From Heliocidaris erythrogramma (Eukaryota > Echinodermata > Echinoidea > Camarodonta > Echinometridae): DNA of 64,000 nt. Shown here piece after piece: positions 21,081 to 31,247 of the stretch. Under the pieces are notes generated by a model. The model ran no database searches. It saw nothing but the letters and a program-made list of their open reading frames with translations, and was not told the origin of the DNA. Position 1 is the first letter of the stretch. Every line of letters starts with the position of its first letter. A program made the translations under genes and the position numbers. The stretch covers positions 7,562,015-7,626,014 of the forward strand of contig CM046863.1 in assembly GCA_025617745.1 (NCBI GenBank), in the 5' to 3' direction.

Positions 21081-22290
21081 GACATTTGCTCCGGCGGCAA
21101 TTGCTCCTGCGACAAATGCTCCTAAAAATACGACAATTGCTCCGCGACAATTGCTCCGCGATAATTGCTCCTGCGACAATTGCTCCGTCGACATTTGCTC
21201 CTGCGATAATTGCTCCGGCGACATTTGCTCCGTCGACAATTGCTCCTGCGACAATTGCTCCGTCGACATTTGCTCCGATCGAGCGACAAATGCTCCGCGA
21301 CAACTGACTGCTCCGTCGATAGAAATGCGACAATTGCTCCTGCGACAATTGCTCCGCCGACATTTGCTCCAAAATATGATTATTGTTCAGTCGTTAAAAA
21401 TGCATATATGCGACAATTGCTCCTGCGACAATTGCTCCGTCGACATTTGCTCCGATCGAGCGACATTTGCTCCGCGACAACTGCTCCGTCGATAGAAATG
21501 CATATATGCGACAATTGCTCCGTCGACATTTGCTCCGATCGAGCGACAACGGCTCCGTCGACAGAAATGCTTATATGCGACAATTGCTCCTGCGACAATT
21601 GCTCCTGCGACAATTGCTCCGTCAACATTTGCTCCGATCGAGCGACAAATGCTCCGCGACAACTGACTGCTCCGTCGATAGAAATGCGACAATTGCTCCT
21701 GCGACAATTGCTCCGCCGACATTTGCTCCAAAATATGATTATTGTTCAGTCGTTAAAAATGCATATATGCGACAATTGCTCCTGCGACAATTGCTCCGTC
21801 GACATTTGCTCCGATCGAGCGACATTTGCTCCGCGACAACTGCTCCGTCGATAGAAATGCATATATGCGACAATTGCTCCGTCGACATCTGCTCCGATCG
21901 AGCGACAACGGCTCCGTCGACAGAAATGCTTATATGCGACAATTGCTCCTGCGACAATTGCTTCGTCAACATTTGCTCCGATCGAGCGACAAATGCTCAG
22001 CGACAACTGACTGCTCCGTCGATAGAAATGCGACAATTGCTCCTGCGACAATTGCTCCGCCGACATTTGCTCCAAAATATGATTATTGTTCAGTCGTTAA
22101 AAATGAATATGCGACAATTGCTCCGCGACAGTAAACTCGGTAGACATGGTAGATAAAAAGGAATATGCGACATTTGCTCATCGACAATTGCTCCGCCAAC
22201 ATTTGCTCCATTTGAGCGACAATTCCTCCGCGACATTAGCTCCGTCGAAGAAAATGAATATGCGACAATATCATTGCTTCGAGATATCTC
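21081..22290 (+). repeat. FB-C left arm
   Basis: About 70 words of the type GACAATTGCTCCGTC, GACATTTGCTCCGAT or GACAATTGCTCCTGC, mostly 15 bases apart. A higher-order repeat is visible: a block starting ACTGACTGCTCCGTCGAT occurs near 21,301, 21,662 and 22,007, giving periods of about 361 and 345. Each block includes the non-word insert AAAATATGATTATTGTTCAG. Cys/Asp/Asn-rich open frames here arise only because 15 is a multiple of three. Confidence 0.9.
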
Positions 22291-25200
22291 GAATATCTCG
22301 AAATACATGTATGTCGAGACAATTACTACCGTACCTCTAACTGCTTATTCCACGAGAGTACGATGACACTGGCGTCAATCCGTTTCGAGGAGTGGGATGG
22401 GGAATGAACAAAATATTTTGCCGAAATTTCTTGCTCACATTAATTTGACTATACACACCCCTCACCCACACACCCCAAGACACATACTTTTATTTATTTT
22501 GCGAGCGAGCCAAAAATTACCATATCTTGCCTTAAAAGAAGTCTCGTTTTTTGTCAAAATACACTCTGGACTTATAAGATATTTAAATGGTATATTTGGT
22601 TACCTCACTGCCAAATATTACATACTTCGCTGTTGCAAATGTTTGCTGTCCAAAACCACACTGTTTCTAAACATTGCGAGCAAGGAAAACGCACTCTCTT
22701 GGGGATAAAGTATCATTTCGTCATCAAAATACACCACAGGCCTATAACCTTTCTAAAATATATTCGTCCGCCTCCCGTTGCATGCCCAATTTGTTTGCCT
22801 TCCCAATAAGTTTCACTCTAGCTTTTCAGTGAGCGCAGCGAAAAATATTATGATATGCGGGCATCCGCTGCTGGAATAAAAATGATTGCTAATCGAAAAC
22901 GTCTTGTTTCTAGATTTTATAAGCGGGCAAATATTGATTTTTTTTTTTAAATACTAAGAACAGGTTTAAGTGTATTGTTACAATCCCTTCTCGTGATTTT
23001 AGTAACGTACATTTATCGGCATCTTCCGTTCACACAGAGAGTATGATCAGGGTGTGATGATATGAATAGGCTAATGGTCACAGGCGGTCATGTCCTGAAA
23101 ATTCATCTATTTTAGGTCAACTTGCCGCTCGAATCCTTGCAGACATAACTATCACTTTATGAGTTAAAGAATTAAGCATAAATATTGGATAAAAGACAAG
23201 ATGCAAACCTATTCCCTTTCGTGATAATATAAATATAACCGGCATAGGTTAAGATAGTGAAATCAAGCGAGCGAAGCGAGCAACGCTTTAAATTAAATTA
23301 AATTCAATTCTTTTCAATTCAGCTTTATTGAGATTCATATATAAAAGAGTATCATTAACATTAACATGCAAGAAATTATGATATAGTTTAGTGTGTTTAG
23401 ACGGGCATAGTCATTAAAATTGCATGTAATTATTAAAACATAAAAAAGACTGACAATAAAAATAGGAACCTGGTTGCTGTATAAAAACCCTTGTGGGTTT
23501 GTCTTGACAGCCACGTTCAGGTTTTCCCTTCATTGTCATTCCTCTTTTTCCTTTCTCTTTTCCATTATTATTTCTTCTTTAAAAATTGGGGGTATATTTT
23601 TTACACGCCATTCACCCTTCTTCCACCTCTACAAGCGATTTTTTTAAAATGTATTTATGGCTAGACAGGGGCGAATGGGGGGCTCTGACAATCAGCCCTG
23701 GGCACCCCCCCCCCCCCCCCCCCCGCACAAAAAAGTGAAGATGGTGAGTGTACAATATATTTTGATCTAGTCCTTTAACCTTTAGTGTGCACATTTTCTC
23801 TTTGCATTTAGATGTTTTTAAAGAATCCATGTTCGGGGGGGGGGGGGGTGAGGTGTTTTGCCCGAAAATGACATTTTCTGGTCCAATTATCACACTTTTT
23901 ACCCAAATATCACATTCTATGGCCATAAATATCATTAATTTTCAAGTCTCACACAGCCTCCTGGGTCGTAGCATATGTTTCTTTGTACTCGTAAGACAAG
24001 CATATTCAGACAGATGTCACAAAAAAATTACGTTTTATTTTTTACCCCATTATTAACCACATTTAATGGGGGTGGGCAAACTTTCGTCCATATCACTTTC
24101 ATGGTGGGTAGCAACTGCCCCCCCCCCCCCCCCCCCCCCCCCCACCACAGGATCTTCGACGCACCTACTTCTTTTCTTTATCTATCTTTCTTTTTTGACT
24201 TCTTCCTTGCCCTTTTCTTTCTTTCTTCCTTCATATTTTCTTCCACATGCACAGCCGAATGCATACCGACACGGGCATTGTAGTACTAGTACCAACGGCA
24301 AGTTTTGAGGGGGAGGACACATCCACAAGTCCCCCCCCCCCCCTCCCATACGCCACTGGACTCCACGTACATAGGCCTTTGCATGTTTTTATTTTGATTG
24401 TTCTTTTACTTTATCATGGTTTATATATTTCCTTTCACTGCCATACGTTTGACGTTTGCTCTGATTCTTGTTTCTGTGTGTGTGTTTTTTTTTTTTAGTT
24501 TTGTTCTTAATAAGCCGACACCAGCTCAGCGCGGCAGGAGCCGGGGAGCTGGTTCCAGGCATAATTATGACCAGCTTAGAGAGAGAAAAAGAAAGCTGTA
24601 CAGTTTAGTCAATATTTGTTTGTTTTTGTTTGCAAGGCGTTTGTCAGCTCCACGCTGAGGGAGACCCGGGAGCGAACACTTAATACCCCGCTTGACCAGT
24701 TTAAAAAGTTGAACTTGGCAACCCAGAATGATTGTCGTACTTTTGTATTACTGGTATAAATTATTCTATCTTTCACGTTTGTATTATTTTTGTTTATATT
24801 TAAACCATGCAGTTCTGCATCGGGGAGTCAGGGAGCTAGAGGCATTATTATGATATTTTCTGTTTGATAGAGTACTGCCATATTAATAAGTATAATACAT
24901 GTATATGTCAATTTGTTTTGTTTGCGAGGCATTATGCAAGCTCCACGTGGCGGGAGGCCCGGGAGCAAACACTTAATTCCACCAATTCCCCATATTTTGG
25001 GCGTATATTCCCTTCCCCTCACTATTACAATATTAAATTGAACCTATGAACTTTAGCAATTCGCAACAACCCACATACAGGACTGGCTTGTTTTCCCCAC
25101 CAGCAAGTGTCATGACTAGTAGATAGAATGGCTATAATTTAGAAATAAATGTTCGCCATCATTTACTCAGTTGTGTTAAAAATGCCCAAGATAAAGAAAG

Positions 25201-25406
25201 AGAGAGAGAGAGAGAGGGGGGGGGGGGAACAAAATAATAAAACATAATTATAGATGAATAATTAATAGGTATAGGCAAAATCACAAGGGGAAGTGGTAGA
25301 AAAAATATTTAAAAAGGTTTATTTCCAAATCCCGAAACACCAACAACAGCTATTGTTCTGAATTCGTTGTGTTCGCTTTTGTTGAGGATTTTATATAAGG
25401 TTGCCG
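22291..25406. other. FB-C interior; no gene recognised
   Basis: Starts with a GAGATATCTCGAATATCTCGA palindrome. Holds several GCGAGCGAGC or GAGCGCAGCGA islands, C and G homopolymers (23,705-23,724, 23,835-23,848, 24,118-24,143, 24,331-24,343), and a diverged tandem pair. In the pair, CAGCTCCACGCTGAGGGAG near 24,645 and CAAGCTCCACGTGGCGGGAG near 24,938 share flanks including CCCGGGAGC and ACACTTAAT. A GA/G microsatellite lies near 25,200-25,230. Reading frames are proline or glycine runs from the homopolymers. Confidence 0.6.
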
Positions 25407-26216
25407 TTGGAGCAATTGTCACATACATAAGCATTAACGACGGCCGACGGAACAGATGTCGGCGGACAAGTTGTCGCATGAGCAATTGTTGCGGAGCAAT
25501 GATATTGTCACATATTCATTTTATTTGACGGAGCTAATGTCGCGAAGGAATTGTCGCTCCAATGAAACAAATGTCGGCGGATCGAGTGCTTTCCGCCGGA
25601 GCTAATGTCGCCGGAGCAAATATCGACGGAGCAATTGTCGAGGAGCAAATATTTATTTCTATTTACTGAGTTTATTGTCGCGGAGCAATTGTCGCATATT
25701 CATTTTTATCGGCGGAGCAATTGTCGCATATATTCATTATTATCGACGGAGCAGTTGTCGCGGAGTAGGTAATTGTCGCTCGATCGGAGCAAATGTCGAC
25801 AAAACAATTGTTGCAGAAACAATTGTCGCAATTGTCTCATATATTCATTTTATCGACGGAGCAATTGTCGCTCGATCGGAGCAAATGTCGACGGAGCAAT
25901 TGTCGCAGGAACAATTGTCGCATATATGCATTTCTAGCGACGGAGCAGTTGTCGCGGAGCAATTGTCGCTCGATCGGAGCAAATGTCGACGGAGCAATTG
26001 TCGCAGGAGCAAATGTCGACGGAGCAATTGTCGCAGGAGCAAATGTCGACGGAGCAATTGTCGCAGGAGCAAATGCCGTCGGAGCAATTATCGCAGGAGC
26101 AAATGTCGACGGAGCAATTGTCGCAGGAGCAATTATGGCGGAGCAATTGTCGCGGAGCAATTGTCGTATTTTTAGGAGCATTTGTCGCAGGAGCAATTGC
26201 CGCCGGAGCAAATGTC
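25407..26216 (-). repeat. FB-C right arm
   Basis: An array of GGAGCAATTGTCGCAG and GGAGCAAATGTCGACG words, the inverse of 21,081-22,290. It lacks the 361-bp higher-order blocks, so the left arm expanded after the arms separated, or the right arm contracted. Confidence 0.9.
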
Positions 26217-26879
26217 ATACATTCTGAAGGCGTGCAACTAACTAGAATACAGCAGCATACACAGTGCAAGGAATGAACATGTAGACCTACACCAAAAATG
26301 GTTCACTTTAGATCCCGCGTAAAACGGAGATACGCTAATGGCGTTACTGAGCAGGAGTAATCAATGCGCTTATTTATGCATGAACCAACTATATATTTAA
26401 AATAAAAACGACCTACTCTTCAGAAGGGTCAGAAACAAATTTTATTGGAAGATTGGATTAAATTCAAAGTGAATTCGAAGCTAAAATTCCGGATGGTTTT
26501 ACCGGAAGAAATTTATTGCGGAAATATATTTGAGTAAAAAGTTATCGAGGGTTGAACTCGATCGTGTAGCCCCGTGATGCTCCTGTCCTTATTCCGCTCA
26601 CTCCTACCCGGGTGGAGCCACTCAATGTGACTTGGGGACTGCATGACCGTTACCAAAATCGCGGATAAAGGGGTGAATTTCAAGGAACGTCCGCAGACAG
26701 AATATGCCTCGAAATATAGAAAATACGGGTGCGCAGGTGTCCTCGAAATTGATAAAATAGGGGTCAGGAAAAGGGAAGAAAACAAGAAAAAAAGCAAAAC
26801 AAAACAAAGAAAAAACCCGGATCCGAGTTGCTAGCTGCGGGCCTGCCGGGGAGGGCGCGCTCATCGTTGAGAAAAAAAA
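26217..26879. other. Intergenic; no gene recognised
   Basis: Contains CATTCTGAAGGCGTGCAAC at the FB-C boundary, an AT-rich stretch, and a GC-richer segment (about 26,560-26,640, CGTGTAGCCCCGTGATGC and CTACCCGGGTGGAGCC) that may be a SINE or MITE fragment. No conserved motifs were seen. Confidence 0.4.
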
Positions 26880-27031
26880 TCCTTGCACTGCACTGCCGTC
26901 ACTCAGCAAGATGGCGCGGATGTGAAGGTAAGTTTTTCCCACCGAACTCTATGACTGGAATGGGCTCGATCGCTCGCTGCACACAGGACTATTTTCATTT
27001 ATGCCCTTTAAACTAAAGATGAACTGAGAAG
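26880..27031 (+). promoter_or_regulatory. CpG-containing promoter-like region with YY1-type motif
   Basis: CAAGATGGCG at 26,907-26,916 matches the YY1-like element often placed just downstream of metazoan transcription starts. It is followed by a consensus donor AAG|GTAAGT after 26,927, suggesting a short 5' exon. The THAP-type ATG lies 105 bases further on. No TATA box was noticed. The assignment is inference. Confidence 0.35.
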
Positions 27032-27113
27032 ATGCCGTTTTGCGCTGCAGTCAACTGCACGAATCGTGATGTTCGTTAAAGTCGTGAGAAAGGAATATGT
27101 TTCACTTTCACAG
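27032..27113 (+). pseudogene. THAP-domain first exon with in-frame stop
   Basis: From ATG 27,032 the frame reads MPFCAAVNCTNRDVR, then TAA, then SREKGICFTFT, ending at a CAG|GTATGA donor after 27,113. Cys4 and Cys9 with NR and a later GICF match the start of the C2CH THAP zinc-finger domain, a DNA-binding fold used by host THAP proteins and P-element transposases. The stop (possibly a CAA-to-TAA change) means the exon cannot encode a THAP protein as it stands. No continuation exon was found nearby. Confidence 0.45.
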
Positions 27114-27189
27114 GTATGAAGACCCATTTTAAACAAGTAACACTAGTAACAGTCCCATTCATACGCTTTCATGTTAGTTTATGGGTGTA

Positions 27190-27320
27190 TAGGAACACTC
27201 TGCGTGGTCGGATTTTGCGTGGTCAAAATGATTTGACCCCGTTTCGTGGTTGTTTAATTCGTTGAGCCTTCGTCAGTTTATAATTTAACAACAACAAACG
27301 TGGTCAAAATGACCCCGCAA
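27190..27320. repeat. Small TGACCCCG/TGACCACG word cluster
   Basis: GCGTGGTC occurs twice, then TTGACCCCGTTTCGTGGTT, ACGTGGTCAAAATGACCCCGC. These are the same words as the hairpin array at 47,240-47,560. Confidence 0.6.
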
Positions 27321-27667
27321 AAATCGGTCGGCAACAATGCAAACGACTCTAATGTAAATTTTAAAAATATAACAAGATATCATGAAATGATATCGTTGAT
27401 TGATTCGGTAATTAAGGGAAAAAATACTGATTCAGTAATTAAGGGAAGAAATACCAGTCAGAATGACACTTTTCTTGGAATGCACATTGCGCAAGGTACA
27501 CGCGTCGCCGCGATGTTAACAAGCCCATGTATTTCCCGCCCGCGCCCGCCGGGCGGCTGGCTGTGTAGATAGGTATGATACATGTCTGTGTACGTGTAGA
27601 GTTAGCGCGCAGGGATATGTGTACAAGTTGTAACTAATCCCGGATCGGAGTCACGGAGTCGTTACTT

Positions 27668-27707
27668 ATGGAATGGGGGTTCGAAGATCATATTCAGAAG
27701 TTCAAAG
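27668..27707 (+). CDS. Candidate start exon, SAM-domain-like
   Basis: The ATG at 27,668 opens a 13-codon frame, MEWGFEDHIQKFK, ending at a strong donor G|GTGAGT after 27,707. The sequence resembles helix 1 of sterile alpha motif domains (pattern WGFEEYIQKF). It may be the first coding exon of the gene whose later exons lie at 38,019-44,370, which resemble SAMD3-like proteins. It ends in phase 1, which does not join directly in frame to the 38,019 exon, so at least one exon carrying the rest of the SAM domain would be missing. It could also be chance. Confidence 0.3.
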
Positions 27708-27984
27708 GTGAGTGAATCTTTCTGTGTTTTTTTGTTTTATGTTTATTTAGGAAAGTCGTCATCAGTATTGTTCTCCTCTTACTAGCAGGATTGCGTGTAT
27801 ATTCATTGATTTTGCAGCGTTGATTCTACGCCAGATCTGCATATCTGAATGAGATATGAACTTTTTGTAGTGCATGTACATGTACGGTATGGTACTTGTC
27901 TTGGTAGGCTAGCCCCGGGACGCTGCCACGAAGTTTTTCATGAATTTAGTGTATTTGTGTGTGGAAGTGGGTTGCTGAGCGTTT

Positions 27985-28172
27985 GTTTAGCATTATGTCC
28001 GAGGACATTTTCGGACAGAGAACAAAAAAAAATAATGACAACAATGGTCCTCGGAAGCCGGACAATAGTCCTCGAACGTCGAACAATAAATTTATGCCTT
28101 ATTCCGTCGACTGTCCGAGGACGAGTAACAATAGAGGAACAATAGTTGTCCTCGGAAGTAAAGCCATGTAAA
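27985..28172. repeat. GTCCGAGGAC palindromic word cluster
   Basis: Contains ATGTCCGAGGACATTTTCGGAC, GGTCCTCGGAAG, AGTCCTCGAACG, TGTCCGAGGACG and TTGTCCTCGGAAGTAAAGCC. The last part closely matches 53,935-53,995. The words are self-complementary and could form short hairpins. A TG microsatellite follows. Confidence 0.6.
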
Positions 28173-28289
28173 CGTGTGTGTGTGTGTGTATGTTTGTGTG
28201 CAGGGGGAAAATAATTTGTTTTTTCCCAAAGCCATTTCTCATTTTCTTCAACTTCAAGATTTCACCAGAGCATTATTTTTTTTTTAGCT

Positions 28290-28471
28290 AGACCCTATTT
28301 AAAAATTCAAGAACCATTTGAGGTATGAACTTCAAACTTGGTGCTGATACGTATCACCATAGGAAGATGATCTGATTAGATTTTGGGGAACGTAGGTCAA
28401 AGGTCAAGGTCACAGAGATCAGTTGCTGATATTTCAGGTGTTTGTCTCGTTCTCGCGATAACTCAAGAACC
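28290..28471 (+). repeat. AGGTCAAAGGTCA-containing repeat, left part
   Basis: One unit of a dispersed repeat: CAAGAACCATTTGAGGTATG, ACTTCAAACTTGGT, TCTGATTAGATTTTGGGG, then TAGGTCAAAGGTCAAGGTCAC and the start of the next unit (GATAACTCAAGAACC). It is broken at 28,471 by the CsRn1-like element and resumes at about 36,558. AGGTCAAAGGTCA is a perfect DR1 nuclear-receptor-type motif. Confidence 0.75.
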
Positions 28472-29078
28472 TGTTGCATCATTTGTTTACAATGTATATT
28501 TGGACTGATCAAAGCTTGATCATAGTTTGTTTATTTGGATCAGCTGGTTAAAGTTCATTCAACTGCTCACTTCCTCACTGGACAATACCAAAGACCTTCT
28601 TCTTATTCAACTCCTGCACTCAGCATTCATCTTTTGTTCTCCACTACACCAGGCAAGGCACTCTACACATGTTCTACATTCTTCATTGCTTCACTCCCTT
28701 ATAATAGAACTTGTTTTTGTTGCCTGGATACAAACCTTCCAATGACATGAGTTTACTGAGCACATGGACTTTTAGCTTTTCACTTAGTAGGAAGTTTTCA
28801 TCTAGAGAACACGTTCTTTTTCTACCGAGTCACACATTCCCAACCTAGGACTACCAACATTTGGACATCCAGTGATCCACTTTCTTTTCGCTTGTGCTGG
28901 CCGCGGGGCCAGTGCAGTATTTGTAAATAGAGCTCTTTCGCGATCGCGAATATTCAGGATTTTGTTTCGCCAACTCTTGCCTACAACTATTACATATAAT
29001 CTGCATTATTGGATTCACTGACGGCACAAGAAGGAACATCATTGGTGAGTAGGAAACAACAAATAACCATTTCCTACA
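28472..29078 (+). repeat. First LTR of CsRn1-type element (truncated)
   Basis: About 607 bp ending in TTTCCTACA. Compared with the second LTR (34,767-35,455) it lacks about 10 bp at the start and a block of about 75 bp after AACATTTGGACATC. The rest is nearly identical. Confidence 0.85.
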
Positions 29079-29079
29079 T

Positions 29080-29097
29080 TGGTGACCCCGACGTGAT
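29080..29097 (+). promoter_or_regulatory. Primer binding site, tRNA-Trp type
   Basis: TGGTGACCCCGACGTGAT starts two bases after the LTR. It is complementary to the tRNA-Trp 3' end and is typical of CsRn1-clade elements. A second copy follows the second LTR at 35,457. Confidence 0.8.
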
Positions 29098-29193
29098 TGT
29101 CGTTCCTTCATTTTATATCTTCAGTGTACGGTTGCCATTCAACGACTTTATAGTTTCTTGATCTGCATATTTGCATTCGTTTTTGACATCACG

Positions 29194-29998
29194 ATTTTGG
29201 AAGGAGGAGATCCTACATGTACATCTAGTCCTCCTACAGTAGTAGCTGGAGCAGTCAGCCTCAAGCTTCCCCCTTTTTTGGCCCAACGATCCTGCACTCT
29301 GGTTCGCCCAGGTTGAGGCCCAGTTTTTGACGCGTGGTATTACTTCTGAGGACACGAAATTTGCGTATGCCATAGGCTCTTTGCAGCCAGAAGTAGCTCA
29401 GGAAGTCCGAGATTTTTTGATTTCTCCTCCCGAACAGAATCGTTTTTCGTCACTCAAGGCAGAATTAATCAAGCGTACTTCAGTTTCAGAGCAACATAGA
29501 CTGCATCAGCTGTTAATTTCTGAGGAGTTAGGAGACCGCAAGCCCACCCAGTTTTTGAGAAGGATGCAACAACTTTTAGGCGACACAACACTGGATGACA
29601 ACATCCTCAAACAACTTTTCCTACAGCGTCTCCCACGTAACGCCCAGCTCATACTAGCTTCGACCAGTGACTCTGTATCTATTGAACATCTTGCCAGCAT
29701 AGCAGATAAGATAGTGGAGGTAGCTTCACCATCATCTTCACCTGTAGCTACTGCCCAGTCAGCTAGTGCTAGGCCTTCACAACAACCAACTCCCACCACC
29801 AACACTGATGAGGTTCAGCGTTTGTCAGCTCAGGTCGCACAGCTTACCGTTCAAGTGCAAGCGTTGACTTCTTCACTTCAAGATCGGCGTAGTCGCAGGA
29901 GGCGTAGAGATGACACTTCTTCGAATCGACGCCCTTCCCAGTCAAAGAGTCCACGCCGGCAGCAGCAGCACGCTAGCAGTGAATGCTGGTACCATTGA
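29194..29998 (+). pseudogene. gag: Gag of CsRn1-type element, first copy (broken)
   Basis: Relative to the second copy, the start ATG is ATT (29,194), an extra T in the run near 29,274-29,279 shifts frame, and an 11-base deletion near 29,998 stops the protein at ECWYH, inside the zinc motif. The body (ITSEDTKFAYAIGSLQPEV, FLQRLPRNAQLILASTSDSV, a Ser/Pro linker, then an Arg-rich RSRRRRRDD stretch) is well preserved. Functional Gag cannot be made from this copy. Confidence 0.85.
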
Positions 29999-31247
29999 AG
30001 GCACGCAAGTGTGTGAGTCCCTGTTCAGTGAGCCGCCGACACCCTTCGGGAAACGAGGCAGCAAGGGAATATGGGCAACTACTTCCTTTGGCACTCAACA
30101 CCCTAGTCGTCTTTTCTTTATTTATGACAAGTACAGTGGCACCAAATTTCTTGTGGATACAGGGGCAGAAGTCAGTGTAATCACACCAACAGCCCAAGAT
30201 AGACGACAGCGTTCCAAGTCGAACATTCTTCTCCAGGCTGTTAACCAGTCTCCAATCACTACCTTTGGGGAACGCTCACTCACTTTAGACCTCGGACTAC
30301 GTAGAACATTTCGCTGGATTTTTGTCATTGCAGATATCCAGACACCTATCATCGGAGCAGATCTTTTAGATGAATTTGGTCTCCTTGTTGACATAAAACA
30401 CAGGAAGTTACTGGATTCAACTACCAATCTCTCCATCACAGGTATTTATGCTCCTCCTAATGTGTGCACAGTCAGTCCGATGTTTGCTACCCCTTCTGGC
30501 AGTGAGAGATACACCTTCATCTTGAGAGATTATCCAGAGATCACTCGCCCAGACTATCATCCCAAGGCAGTGAAACATTCTGTTACTCACTATATTGAGA
30601 CTACAGGAGCACCTGTTTTCTGTCGACCTGGTCGTTTGGCTGCAGACCGACAAACCATCGCCCGCTCTGAATTCCAGCACATGCAAGATTTGGGTATCAT
30701 CCGTCCTTCCAGTAGCAACTGGGCTTCACCGCTCCATATGGTACCCATGTCGACACCAGGTGATTGGCGCCCTTGTGGAGATTACCGTGCCCTTAACACC
30801 CACACTGTGCCGGATCGTTATCCAGTACCACACATTCAAGATTTCTCAGCAACTCTACAGGGCAAGACAATATTCTCCAAAATCGACCTAGTCAAGGCAT
30901 ACCACCAGATACCAGTTGAACCAGCAGGCATTCCAAAAACTGCTATCACAACACCCTTTGGCCTGTATGAGTTTGTGCGCATGCCATTTGGCCTCAGGAA
31001 CGCAGCACAAACTTTTCAGCGACTGATGGATGAGATCGTGAGAGGACTTCCTTTCGTCTTTGTATACATTGATGACGTTTTGGTCGCCAGTTCATCAGAA
31101 GACGAACACGAACGTCACCTCCGTCTCATTTTTGACCGATTTCGAGACTATGGCATCGTTATCAGTCCTTCTAAGTGTCAATTCGGAGTGTCATCACTCA
31201 CCTTCTTAGGACACACAGTGGATGCACTAGGAACACACCCTCTCGCG
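29999..31247 (+). pseudogene. pol: Protease and first half of RT, CsRn1-type pol
   Basis: An open frame carries protease ([11 protein letters not shown], about 30,149), [13 protein letters not shown], then [50 protein letters not shown], and catalytic YIDD at 31,063-31,074, SPSKCQF and [15 protein letters not shown]. The frame then runs into an inserted inverted-repeat element. It continues after the insertion at 32,730. Confidence 0.88.

Larger units (their letters stand above)
21081..26216. mobile_element. FB-C foldback element (15-bp word arrays)
   Basis: A 5.1-kb unit whose arms are arrays of 15-bp words built on GACAATTGCTCC. The outermost roughly 95 bases of the two arms are almost identical in inverted orientation, including irregular parts such as CTCCTAAAAATACGACAATT. 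The inner ends also correspond (ATTAGCTCCGTC with GAATATG and GACAATATCATTGC). Direct repeats flanking the element were not found. Long inverted repeats made of 15-bp words are the published hallmark of sea urchin TU elements; placement with TU is inference. No transposase was seen. Confidence 0.8.

Noticed and set aside
21081-22156. Several overlapping Cys/Asn/Asp-rich open reading frames of 100-229 residues, on both strands
   Set aside because: They arise because the array unit is 15 bases, a multiple of three, so any stop-free word gives an open frame in several registers. There is no start context, conserved fold or codon bias.
24522-24990. SINE with tRNA-like promoter
   Set aside because: The duplicated GCTCCACG...CCCGGGAGC segments lack convincing A and B boxes and an A- or T-rich tail, so they are left as an unclassified tandem pair.
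21081-26216. Possible CRISPR-like repeat array
   Set aside because: The repeats are contiguous 15-bp words without unique spacers of constant length. The context is eukaryotic with introns and retroelements, and there are no cas genes.
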